A stretch of 64,000 nucleotides of DNA from Lentzea jiangxiensis (lineage in GTDB: Bacteria; Actinomycetota; Actinomycetes; Mycobacteriales; Pseudonocardiaceae), in the NCBI RefSeq assembly GCF_900104175.1, contig NZ_FNIX01000014.1, positions 62,001-126,000 on the forward strand. Direction: 5' to 3'. A program made the translations under genes and the position numbers. A model generated the notes under the pieces. The model saw only the letters and a program-made list of their open reading frames with translations, did no database searches and was not told the origin of the DNA. The stretch's first letter is position 1, and each line of letters begins with the position of its first letter. This document shows, piece by piece, positions 42,992 to 50,963 of this stretch.

Positions 42992-43711
42992 ATGAGCGAG
43001 AAGACGATTGCGCTGGTCACCGGCGCGAACAAGGGCATCGGGTACGAGATCGCGGCGGGCCTCGGCGCGCTCGGGATGAGCGTCGGGGTCGGGGCACGTG
43101 ACCGTCGGCGCGGCGAGGAAGCGGTGACGAAACTGCGGGCGAACGGCGCAGATGCGTTCTTCGTGCCGTTGGACGTGACCGACGACGAGAGCGTCACCTC
43201 GGCCGCGTCGTTGCTGGAGGAACGGTTCGGGCGGCTCGACGTGCTGGTCAACAACGCGGGGATCGCCGGGGCGTGGCCCGCGAAGCCGTCGGTCGTCAGC
43301 CCGGACGGCCTGCGGGAGGTGCTGGAGACCAACGTGATCGGCGTCGTCCGCGTCACCAACGCGCTGCTGCCGCTGCTGGAGCGCTCCCCCCACCCGCGGA
43401 TCGTCAACCAGTCGAGCCACCTGTCGTCGTTGACCCTGCAGACGACACCCGGCGTGGAACTCGGCGACGCCGACGGGAGCTACACGCCGACGAAGACGTT
43501 CCTGAACGCGGTCACGGTCCAGTACGCCAAGGAGCTCACCGGGATGAAGGTCAACGGGGTCTGCCCCGGTTACGTGGCGACCGATCTCAACGGCCACCAG
43601 GGGACCGAAACCCCCGCGAACGGCGCCAAGGTCGCCATCAGGCTGGCGACGCTGCCCGAGGACGGTCCGACCGGCGGCCTGTTCGACGACGCCGGGACCG
43701 TGCCCTGGTGA
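42992..43711 (+). CDS. Short-chain dehydrogenase/reductase (carbonyl reductase-like)
   Basis: 239 residues from ATG 42992; ATG 42980 is also in frame. The cofactor motif is TGANKGIGYEIA, then NNAGIAGAW, Ser in IVNQSSHLSS, and the TPTKTF segment in place of the usual YxxxK: the Tyr of SYTPTK precedes Lys by four, as in the plant/animal carbonyl-reductase subgroup with a modified active site. NADPH is likely, from the Arg pair GARDRRRG. Divergent LysR control is probable. Substrate is unknown. Confidence 0.88.
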   Translation: MSEKTIALVTGANKGIGYEIAAGLGALGMSVGVGARDRRRGEEAVTKLRANGADAFFVPLDVTDDESVTSAASLLEERFGRLDVLVNNAGIAGAWPAKPSVVSPDGLREVLETNVIGVVRVTNALLPLLERSPHPRIVNQSSHLSSLTLQTTPGVELGDADGSYTPTKTFLNAVTVQYAKELTGMKVNGVCPGYVATDLNGHQGTETPANGAKVAIRLATLPEDGPTGGLFDDAGTVPW

Positions 43712-43722
43712 GGCCGGTCAAA

Positions 43723-43738
43723 TGTTCAACGTGAAACA
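43723..43738. promoter_or_regulatory. parS-like site (14 of 16 matches)
   Basis: TGTTCAACGTGAAACA differs from the ParB site TGTTTCACGTGAAACA only at positions 5 and 6. It is intergenic, in a window that lies near the origin judging by the fhaA-pknA locus. Confidence 0.5.
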
Positions 43739-43800
43739 TCCCTACGCGGGCTGGACTCGGTGAGTGGTCCGATCAGCGCGACGAGCTGCCCACGAAAGGA

Positions 43801-44082
43801 CTAATCAGTGATCAGTCGGGCCGAAGATTCCTCGCGCATCCGCGCCAGCCGGTTCATCGTCCGCTGCCCGCGGCGGTCCAGCTCGCGGCTGTCGATCCAG
43901 CCGTTGGCGTAGTAGCGGTAGTCCTGCGCCAGCGCCACGAGCTCCGCGAGGTAGTCGGCGGATCGGCGCCGTCGCTCCTCGTCGAACCCCGCGAGCAGTG
44001 GCAGCTGGGTGTCCACCACCTCGTCGAGCAACTGCGCGGACCGCAGCGCTCTCCTGGAACGCCACCTCCGGGTAATGCTCAC
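43801..44082 (-). CDS. Small basic helical protein, unknown
   Basis: 93 residues from GTG 44082, with GAGG 8 nt upstream; a longer frame to 44202 lacks signals. Mostly helical and charged: RRWRSRRALRSAQLLDEVVD, FDEERRRRSADYLAELVALA, ELDRRGQRTMNRLARMREES. No membrane segment or known motif. It lies downstream of the XRE regulator on the same strand. Confidence 0.6.
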   Translation of the reverse strand: MSITRRWRSRRALRSAQLLDEVVDTQLPLLAGFDEERRRRSADYLAELVALAQDYRYYANGWIDSRELDRRGQRTMNRLARMREESSARLITD

Positions 44083-44232
44083 GCGCCGCACCTCGTCCTC
44101 CGCCCCGACCTGCCGCACATTAGGCGTGCAATTCCCGCCCGTCGATGCTGCATTCGTGTGCGGAGGTCCTGGCGTTACCGGTTCGTGTCCCACGCCATCC
44201 AAAAGTGGTGCTACAGATCCGAACGAAATGGC

Positions 44233-45615
44233 TCAGGCCGCGGTGTCGGTGCCGGTGAAACGCGCGACGCGCTCGGCCAGCTCGCGGGCCTCGGGGTTGT
44301 TGCGGCGCTTCTCGGCCTCCTGGCGCAGCGGCTCCATGCGCTGCTTCGTGCGCACCGACTTCAGGCCCTCGGACAGGTCGACCGCCTGGCCACCGACCTT
44401 GGCGCCGTGGTCGATGTCGCCCTGGATGAGGTGGTTGATCGACATCGCGGTGAGGTTGAACGACCGGCTGCGGGCCATGTCGTCGCCGAAGCTGTTGATC
44501 GCCTTGGACAGGTAGGGGATCGCGGTCCGCGCGTACTTGGCGTCCACCGACTGGGCCAGCTCCGTGTGCACCGTGCCGATCATCGACGAGAGGTCGACCT
44601 CGTTGAAGAACCTGGCCCAGGCGGGGGCTTCGGCGACGTCGGCTCGGGAGAACTCGTCGCGCGCGCGGCCGAGCAGCTTGAGCGCCTGCTCGTCGGAGCC
44701 CATCTTCGCGTAGGCCCAGGCCTCGTTCGCGCAGAGGATGCCCACCGCGAGTTCGGAACCGGAGTTCTGCGCGGCCAGCTGACCCAGCTGGAACACCTTG
44801 AGCGCGTCGTCGGGGGCGTTCTGGTGCAGGTAGACGCGGCCCATGCGGTACAGGATGTTCGCCATCAGGGCCTCGTTGTCGCCCTGCTTCGCGAGGTCGA
44901 GCGCCTGGCCGAAGTGGTTGCGGGCCGAGTCCATCAGGCCCGTGTCGAACGACGTCCAGCCGGCGAGGTTGTGCAGGTCGGCCAGGGCGACGAAGAGCCG
45001 CTGGCGGACGATGTCCGTGGAGCTGGCGCCGAGCATCTGCTGCCCCCAGGACAGCTGGGCGACCACGGCGTCACGGCACGAGCCGCCGCCGTACTGGTAG
45101 TCGAGGGCACGCAGAGCCCGCGTCGCCGCTTCGACCTGGCGCACATCGGTCATGCCGATGCGTCCCGGAGCCGGAGTCTGTGTGGGGTGGGAAACCCACG
45201 ACCCGGAGTCCGCTCCGAACACGGCCGCGCCGACTGTCACGGCGGCGGCGTGCGCGAGGAACTTCCGACGCTTCACCGACTCTTCCTCCTCAGGATGGGG
45301 TGAGTCCGCGGCTGCGGCCACCCTCACTGCCGTTGTCTCGTCATAGGCGAGACCCATGTATCCACGTGGGACACCCAGACCCACGGCGATCCTCGTCAGG
45401 ACGTCGTACGCCATCACCTGGCGTCCCTTGAGGATCTCCGAGACCTCGGACTGCGACTGGCCCGTGAGCGCCGCGATCTGGCGCTGGGACACACCGTGCC
45501 GCCGGAGCAGCCGGTAGACCGAGCTGATCTCCCGTCGCGCCAGCGCGTCCCGCATCTCCGGGTGGTCCCACACCTCGGTGGGGATCGGAGAGCCCTGGGA
45601 ACTCATGGTGTTCAT
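44233..45615 (-). CDS. XRE-family regulator with TPR domain and internal Tat-like segment
   Basis: 460 residues from ATG 45615. An N-terminal helix-turn-helix (about 30-85, GVSQRQIAALTGQSQSEVSEIL) is followed by an acidic linker. The segment KRRKFLAHAAAVTVGAAVFG (about 115-134) looks like a twin-arginine signal core but sits inside the chain. The rest (about 155-450) is TPR-like (ALADLHNLAGWTSFDTGLM, ALMANILYRMGRVYLHQNAP). Such regulators govern development or signalling in streptomycete relatives. Two small genes are divergently transcribed next to it, and an inverted repeat CTTAC-N8-GTAAG (45719-45736) in between may be its operator. Confidence 0.88.
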   Translation of the reverse strand: MNTMSSQGSPIPTEVWDHPEMRDALARREISSVYRLLRRHGVSQRQIAALTGQSQSEVSEILKGRQVMAYDVLTRIAVGLGVPRGYMGLAYDETTAVRVAAAADSPHPEEEESVKRRKFLAHAAAVTVGAAVFGADSGSWVSHPTQTPAPGRIGMTDVRQVEAATRALRALDYQYGGGSCRDAVVAQLSWGQQMLGASSTDIVRQRLFVALADLHNLAGWTSFDTGLMDSARNHFGQALDLAKQGDNEALMANILYRMGRVYLHQNAPDDALKVFQLGQLAAQNSGSELAVGILCANEAWAYAKMGSDEQALKLLGRARDEFSRADVAEAPAWARFFNEVDLSSMIGTVHTELAQSVDAKYARTAIPYLSKAINSFGDDMARSRSFNLTAMSINHLIQGDIDHGAKVGGQAVDLSEGLKSVRTKQRMEPLRQEAEKRRNNPEARELAERVARFTGTDTAA

Positions 45616-45833
45616 CGCGCACCCTCACAGTCCGTTGGGCGTCATCGGCAGACTAGGGGCAGGTCCCCGAGCCCGAGAAGTCCTCTTCGGCGGGGCTGAT
45701 CGGCCCTGCCGAACACCGCTTACCGCTCACCGTAAGAGTCCCACCGGTCAGCGCTGTGACGTCCCGTTCCGGCATGAATCATCGCAATCTGGATCCCGGT
45801 AAGCGAACGAGCACGGAGAGGAACGACCTGATA

Positions 45834-46097
45834 GTGGACAGCTCCTCCTCGTACTCCACCTCCATTGTGGAGACGGGTGACACCGACTCCACATGGCGCG
45901 GCACGACCGGGCAGCGTCGGACGTGGCAGATCAGCTGCGGCGACGTGGTCGACCGGGACCGCCAGCTCACCGTGAAGGTGGTCCAGGGCCAAGTGGTCCT
46001 GGTAGGCCCTCCCGGTGAGACGGCAGTCTTGTCCCACGACCAGCTCGTACAGCTCAGGGCTGCGCTACGCGAAGCCGCCGACCAGGCGGAAAGGTGA
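45834..46097 (+). CDS. Small protein beside the XRE regulator, unknown
   Basis: 87 residues from GTG 45834 (GGAGAGG about 11 nt upstream); ATG 45774 would add 20. The middle has short beta-like strands (DTDSTWRGTTGQRRTWQI, QLTVKVVQGQVVLVGPPGETAVL) and the end is a helix (HDQLVQLRAALREAADQAE). This size and position, divergent from an XRE regulator, recall the small DUF397-type partners of such regulators, but the sequence is not a clear match. Role inferred only from context. Confidence 0.55.
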   Translation: MDSSSSYSTSIVETGDTDSTWRGTTGQRRTWQISCGDVVDRDRQLTVKVVQGQVVLVGPPGETAVLSHDQLVQLRAALREAADQAER

Positions 46098-46110
46098 CGG
46101 TGACGTTTCG

Positions 46111-46470
46111 ATGGACGCGATCCTCGGACAGGTTCTTCGCAACGCTGTGTGGGAACGCCTCGACCTGCTCACGGAGCTGGCGAGCCGCGCTGACGCCCCG
46201 TCCCTGCTGTCGGTGGCCCGATCCGAGCTCCCTCGGCTGACCGAGGGATGGCGTGCTCTGCTGGCAGCGCACGAGCCGGACGAGAAGGGCAACTGCCCTG
46301 AATGCTCCGGCCGCTGGCGCCAGCAGAAGTCTCCTTGCTCGGTGTGGCGCGCCGCGTACGAACACCTGGTCGCGGGCGGACTCGCCCCGCGCCCGGCTCG
46401 CCACCTGCGCGAGGCCCCGGTGACCCCTCCTGTCACCCGGTCCCGCCGCGCGGTGGCTCGAGCCCACTAA
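46111..46470 (+). CDS. Small CxxC protein, unknown
   Basis: 119 residues from ATG 46111, 13 nt after the previous gene, so likely co-transcribed. A helical N-terminus (DAILGQVLRNAVWERLDLLTEL) is followed by a zinc-knuckle-like CPECSGRWRQQKSPC and a basic C-terminus. It may be a small DNA- or protein-binding partner of the XRE system. Not recognised. Confidence 0.6.
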   Translation: MDAILGQVLRNAVWERLDLLTELASRADAPSLLSVARSELPRLTEGWRALLAAHEPDEKGNCPECSGRWRQQKSPCSVWRAAYEHLVAGGLAPRPARHLREAPVTPPVTRSRRAVARAH

Positions 46471-46668
46471 CGGGCGTTTGCGACCGACCTGGCGTCCCCC
46501 CGACACGACCAGGTCTGCAAACCGCCTGCTGACCGGTGGCCCGCGATGTGCGAACCCCCGACCGCTACATCGCGGGCCCCGGTCAGCTCCCCGACTCCAC
46601 AGATTCCCGCGGGCCGGTGACGTGCACCTTCCCTCCCCGACCGTCGCCGGTCCGCGGTCACCAACCCC

Positions 46669-46703
46669 GGCCCCTGTCTGCACCTCCCGCGCAGGCAGGG
46701 GCC
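46669..46703. terminator. Hairpin terminator between convergent genes
   Basis: 13-bp arms (46669-46681 and 46691-46703) with one mismatch, followed by GTTTCC. It lies in a 251-base stretch (46471-46721) that otherwise shows no gene. Confidence 0.7.
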
Positions 46704-46721
46704 GTTTCCACGACTGCGCGA

Positions 46722-46967
46722 CTAGCGCCGTGCTCCGAGCTTCTCCTCGGCCGCCCGCGCGACGAGGATCGGCAAGAAGGACTCGATCTTCGCGTGGTCG
46801 CTGATCTCGTCGTAGGCCTCGCGCACGGCGCGCTGGACAACCTGGTCGTCGTACTGGTCGCCGACGCGGCGCCGCACCTCGGAAGCCGCCTGGCGCACCT
46901 GGTCCTCGGCGTCGGCGTGCAGGCCGTGCGGGTCGCGCACCCGGTGGCCGTCGATCGTTCCGGTCAT
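46722..46967 (-). CDS. DUF3562-like three-helix-bundle protein
   Basis: 81 residues with GGAGG 5 nt before the ATG at 46967. The sequence VRQAASEVRRRVGDQYDDQVVQRAVREAYDEISDHAKIESFLPILVARAAEEKL fits the three-helix bundle dimerisation domain known as DUF3562. These small proteins are widespread in actinobacteria, with unknown function. It follows the SDR gene on the same strand after 41 nt. Confidence 0.65.
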   Translation of the reverse strand: MTGTIDGHRVRDPHGLHADAEDQVRQAASEVRRRVGDQYDDQVVQRAVREAYDEISDHAKIESFLPILVARAAEEKLGARR

Positions 46968-47008
46968 GGGGTCCTCCCTCGGTTTCCGTGGCCGGGGAGT
47001 TCCCGTTG

Positions 47009-47788
47009 TCAGCGGTGCGTACCCGTCTTCCACGCGAGGTACGAGGTCAGGCCGGGGAACAGCCGCCCCGAGATCTCGAACGCCTTGAGCTGCCACGGGA
47101 AGAGGTGCTCGCCGCGCTCCTCCTCCACCGCGTCGACGATCGCCTTCGCGCACTGCGCGGGCGTGACCGTCGGGATCATCCTGGCGACCGCCGGGAACCG
47201 CTCCTCCACGCCGGGGTTGTTCGTGAAGTACTCGCTCGACACCTTGCCCGGCACGACCTCGCTGATCCCGACGCCGGTCCCCCGCAGGTCGAGGCGCAGC
47301 GACGCAGTGAGACCGCGCAGCGCCCACCGCGACGACTGGTAGCCCACGCAACCCGGGATCGGCAGGCGCGACACCGGCGAGTTCACGTTGACGATCCAGC
47401 CGGAGCCACGAGACCGCATGGCACCCAGGTACTCCCTGGTCAGCAGCAACGCCGCCAGGTACGGCACGGCGGTCATGGCCTGCAGCTCGTCGGCCGGCGT
47501 GTCGTCGAGGAACAGCCAGCGGCCGACGCCCGCGTTGTTGACGAGCACGTCCGGGGCCGGAACGTCCTCGGCGAGTGCGCGGATCTGCGCGCCGTCGGCG
47601 AGATCGGCCGGGTGGGCGGTCGCCGAGCCGCCGAACTCCGTGATCCGCTCGACCTGCCGATCCAGCAGCTCAGCGCTCCGGGCCACAAGGTGGACACGGG
47701 CGCCGTGCGCGGCGAACCGGAACGCGGCCTCCGCGCCGATCCCCTGGGACGCTCCCGTGACCAGAACCCGCTTGCCCTCGACCTTCAT
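47009..47788 (-). CDS. Short-chain dehydrogenase/reductase
   Basis: 259 residues. Cofactor motif TGASQGIGAEAAF, NNAGVG, Ser in IVNVNSPVSRL, and a YQSSRWAL active site in which Arg replaces the usual catalytic Lys (YxxxR). That change, if not an error, would weaken dehydrogenase activity. The C-terminus (LFPGLTSYLAWKTGTHR) is short and hydrophobic. The start overlaps the stop of the MFS gene by 1 nt (TGATG), making it the third gene of the GH1-MFS-SDR operon. Confidence 0.85.
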   Translation of the reverse strand: MKVEGKRVLVTGASQGIGAEAAFRFAAHGARVHLVARSAELLDRQVERITEFGGSATAHPADLADGAQIRALAEDVPAPDVLVNNAGVGRWLFLDDTPADELQAMTAVPYLAALLLTREYLGAMRSRGSGWIVNVNSPVSRLPIPGCVGYQSSRWALRGLTASLRLDLRGTGVGISEVVPGKVSSEYFTNNPGVEERFPAVARMIPTVTPAQCAKAIVDAVEEERGEHLFPWQLKAFEISGRLFPGLTSYLAWKTGTHR

Positions 47789-48996
47789 CAAACCACCGAT
47801 CGCACTCGACTCATCAACACCGCCGCCAGCGCCGTCGCCAGCGCCGACATCGCGAAAAGACCGCGGTAGCCACCCAGGCCGGCCAAGATCACCGCGGTCA
47901 GCAGAGGGGCGATGACCTGCGGCAGCGCGTTGGCCACGTTCAGCACGCCGAGGTCCTTGGCCCGGTCGGACGCCGCCGGCAGCACCTGGGTCAGCAGCGC
48001 GATCGCGACCGCCCAGTACGTGCCGAAGCCGACGCCGAGCAGCGGCGCGGCGATCAGAGCGCTCGGCCAGGTGGGCCAGACCACCAGCAACAGCGCGGCA
48101 ACCGCCATCACCACGGCCGCCAGGTACACGTACGGCTTGCGGCGCCCGGAACGATCACTTCGTGCGCCGAACAGCACCGCTCCTGCGGCGAGCGCCACCC
48201 CGTAGAGCGCCATCAGCACCAGCAGGCCGTCTTCCGGCGACGGGTGGTGGACGACGTCGCCCAGGAAGAAGAGGAGGTAGAGCGTCCCGAACGCGTTGCC
48301 GAGGTTGATCATGAGGTGGCCGAGCCAGGCCCAGGCGAAGTCGGGGTGCTCGCGCGGGGAGATCCAGAACGTCGGCTTGACCGGCTTGGCGATGAGCTGC
48401 GTGTCCGGCGTGCGCCAGACGAAGAAGAGCGCTCCCACGACCACGATGGCAGCACACGCCAGATAGCCCGCCGTCAGCCCGCTGACCAGCAACGTCACGA
48501 CGACCGCGCCCAGCACCGTGCCGAGCATCTGACTGATGCCGATGAGTCCGCCGACCTGCGCCCGTTGCACGACGGGCACGCGGTCCGGCACCGCGGAGGT
48601 CAGCGCGGCGAGCATGCCGCCGATCCCCGCCTGCACCAGGCACCAGCCCACGGTCATGACGAACACCGACGGCGCGTTGGCGAGAACGGCAAGACCGGCG
48701 GCACCGACAGCAGCGCCGGCCAGCGTCCACGGATGACGACGACCGAACCGCGAGGTCGTGCGGTCGGACAAGAACCCGATCAGCGGCACGACCAGCAACG
48801 ACACCAGGGCGCCGACGCCGGTGACGATGCCGAACACCAGCTCCTTGTTCGCCTTGTCCAGCAGCTCGGCCTGCTGCGGCAGAAGGACCTGGATGGGCGC
48901 GTAGATCGCGAGCCACAGCCCCAGGTTCGCCGCGAAGAGCCAGGCCATCCAGCCCCTTCTGACCGGGACCACCGGTTCGGCGAGCGCCTCACCCAC
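47788..48996 (-). CDS. MFS transporter (GPH-like sugar transporter)
   Basis: 402 residues from a GTG at 48996 that overlaps the GH1 gene by 8 nt. Twelve helices are predicted. The loop motif after helix 2 is GFLSDRTTSRFGRRHPWTLAG, typical of glycoside-pentoside-hexuronide-type carriers, and the second-half copy is FGARSDRSGRRKPYVYLAA. With the adjoining beta-glucosidase it should import the glycoside that the enzyme hydrolyses. Confidence 0.88.
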   Translation of the reverse strand: MGEALAEPVVPVRRGWMAWLFAANLGLWLAIYAPIQVLLPQQAELLDKANKELVFGIVTGVGALVSLLVVPLIGFLSDRTTSRFGRRHPWTLAGAAVGAAGLAVLANAPSVFVMTVGWCLVQAGIGGMLAALTSAVPDRVPVVQRAQVGGLIGISQMLGTVLGAVVVTLLVSGLTAGYLACAAIVVVGALFFVWRTPDTQLIAKPVKPTFWISPREHPDFAWAWLGHLMINLGNAFGTLYLLFFLGDVVHHPSPEDGLLVLMALYGVALAAGAVLFGARSDRSGRRKPYVYLAAVVMAVAALLLVVWPTWPSALIAAPLLGVGFGTYWAVAIALLTQVLPAASDRAKDLGVLNVANALPQVIAPLLTAVILAGLGGYRGLFAMSALATALAAVLMSRVRSVV

Positions 48997-50236
48997 CGCT
49001 GATCACCTCGCGGTACCAGTGGAACGAGTCGCGCGGCGTGCGGACCTGCGTCTCGTAGTCGACGTGGACCAGGCCGAACCGCTGCGAGTAACCGGCCTCC
49101 CACTCGAAGTTGTCGAGCAGCGACCACACGAAGTACCCGCGGACGCCTGCCTCCCGAGCGGCCTCGAGGTGCCCGGCCAGGTAGGAGATCCGCTCGGCGT
49201 CGTGGAGGTCTTCCGGGAAGCTGCAGCCGCTCTCGGTGACGTGCACCGGCGGCAGCGACGGGTGGCGTTCGCGCAGCTGGGCGATCATCTCGCCCAACCC
49301 GGACGGCACGATCGGCCAGCCGAACCCGGTGCGCGGGTACTCGTCGATCTCCACCAGCTCGAACGGCAGCGGGTTGCCCTCGGACGGCGACCTCAGCCGC
49401 GTGGGGTTGTAGTAGTTGACCCCGTAGAAGTCGAGCGGCTGGTGGATCGTGGCCAGGTCACCTCCGGCGACAGGCAGGAGATCGGCGACTGCGTCCGGAT
49501 ATCGGCCCGACAGCACGGGGTCGGCGTAGAGCCAGTTGTGGATCTCGCTGTAGGCCTCGGCGGCCGCTACGTCGTTCGGCGTAGCCGGCCAGGCCGGTGT
49601 GTGGTTGTTCGCCGTGCCAACCGCTTGCGCGTCGTACGAACGGAGCACTTGGACCGCGCGGCCGTGGGCGAGGTTCAGGTGGTGGGCGGTCGGCAACGCG
49701 TCGAAGAGCAGCGTCTTGCCCGGCGCGTGCTCACCGATCGCATAGCCCTGCAACGTCACCATCGCGGGTTCGTTGATCGGGATCCACAGCTCCACGCGGT
49801 CGGCGAGCCGGTCCGCGACCAGCGCCGTGTAGTCGGCGAACCGGTCGGCGACGTCCCGGTTGAGCCAGCCACCCTCCGCTTCGAGCTCCAGCGGCGTGTC
49901 CCAGTGGTACAACGTCACCACCGGTGCGATGCCGGCGTCGACGAGGGCGTCGACCAGGCGATCGTAGAAGTCGAGTCCCTCGGCGTTGACGGGTCCCTTG
50001 CCGGAGGGCTGGACGCGCGGCCACGCGATGGAGAAGCGGTACGCGTTGACGCCGAGCTGGGTCATCAGCGCCACGTCCTCGCGCCACCGGTGGTAGTGGT
50101 CGCACGCAACGGAAGCGTTCTGGTTCTCGTGCACCGGGGTGAACGCGTCCCACACGGAGGGGCCTCGACCGCCGGCGTCGAACGCGCCCTCGATCTGGAA
50201 CGCGGACGTCGACACTCCCCACAGGAAGCCGCTCAT
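48989..50236 (-). CDS. GH1 beta-glucosidase
   Basis: 415 residues with GGAGG 4 nt before the ATG at 50236. The family signature FLWGVSTSAFQIEGAFDAGGRGPSVWD opens the barrel. The acid/base is Glu156 in PINEPA and the nucleophile Glu335 in VTESG. The aglycone-side motif FVWSLLDNFEWEAGYSQRFGLVHVD is also complete. No signal peptide, so it acts in the cytoplasm on imported beta-glucosides or related sugars. First gene of a three-gene operon, divergent from a TetR gene. Confidence 0.95.
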   Translation of the reverse strand: MSGFLWGVSTSAFQIEGAFDAGGRGPSVWDAFTPVHENQNASVACDHYHRWREDVALMTQLGVNAYRFSIAWPRVQPSGKGPVNAEGLDFYDRLVDALVDAGIAPVVTLYHWDTPLELEAEGGWLNRDVADRFADYTALVADRLADRVELWIPINEPAMVTLQGYAIGEHAPGKTLLFDALPTAHHLNLAHGRAVQVLRSYDAQAVGTANNHTPAWPATPNDVAAAEAYSEIHNWLYADPVLSGRYPDAVADLLPVAGGDLATIHQPLDFYGVNYYNPTRLRSPSEGNPLPFELVEIDEYPRTGFGWPIVPSGLGEMIAQLRERHPSLPPVHVTESGCSFPEDLHDAERISYLAGHLEAAREAGVRGYFVWSLLDNFEWEAGYSQRFGLVHVDYETQVRTPRDSFHWYREVISGG

Positions 50237-50348
50237 CGATCCTCCAAATGTGAAACTTGTTCGGATCGTAGGCGTGTTGACGGGTTCGGGGAAGTGAAAG
50301 AGCCGTACAACGGGCAAGATGGAAGTACCCGAACTATTGGGAGTCGCC

Positions 50349-50963
50349 GTGACGAGCACCACCCCCCTTCGCCGTCAGCCCGTCCAGCAGCGCAGCGCCA
50401 AGAGAGTCGAGCGAATGCTCGAGGCGTGCGCGACCCTGATCGACGAGGTGGGCTACGACGGCGTCACCACGACGTTGATCGCGGAGAGGGCGGGCGTCGC
50501 GGTCGGTTCGCTCTACCAGTTCTTCCCGGACAAGAGAGCCGTCGTGCAGGCGCTGACGCTGCGCAACGTCGACAAGTTCTCCCAGGGCATCACCGAACGG
50601 CTCGAGCAGGCGACGCTCGAGCACTGGTGGGACGCCGTGGACACGGTGTTCGACGTCTACGTGACGATGCACCGCGAGATCCCCGCGTTCGGGAAGCTGC
50701 ACTTCGGTGACGTCGTGGACATGCGCCTGCTCGACGACCGGCGCGACAACAACGCCGTCATCTCCGACAAGATCTCGGAGCTGATCTCGGGCAAGTTCGG
50801 CATTCCGATGGGCGAGGTCGGCCTGCCGATCGCGATCGCCGTCGAGGCCGCCGACGCCGTGCTGAAGATGGCCTTCCGCAACAACCCCGTCGGCGACCCC
50901 GCGATCTTGGCCGAGGCGAAGGCGCTGGTCAGGGGCTACCTGTCGTCACGCCTGCCCGCCTAG
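50349..50963 (+). CDS. TetR-family regulator
   Basis: 204 residues from GTG 50349, with GGGAG 5 nt upstream (ATG 50319 is also in frame). The DNA-binding region is RVERMLEACATLIDEVGYDGVTTTLIAERAGVAVGSLYQFFPDKRAV, followed by an all-helical ligand domain. It is divergent from the GH1-MFS-SDR operon and probably represses it. Its stop overlaps the convergent PLP-enzyme gene by 4 nt. Confidence 0.92.
   Translation: MTSTTPLRRQPVQQRSAKRVERMLEACATLIDEVGYDGVTTTLIAERAGVAVGSLYQFFPDKRAVVQALTLRNVDKFSQGITERLEQATLEHWWDAVDTVFDVYVTMHREIPAFGKLHFGDVVDMRLLDDRRDNNAVISDKISELISGKFGIPMGEVGLPIAIAVEAADAVLKMAFRNNPVGDPAILAEAKALVRGYLSSRLPA

Noticed and set aside
43801-44202. Longer start for the 93-residue gene at 44202
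   Set aside because: The added 40 residues lack a ribosome site and look random; GTG 44082 has GAGG upstream.
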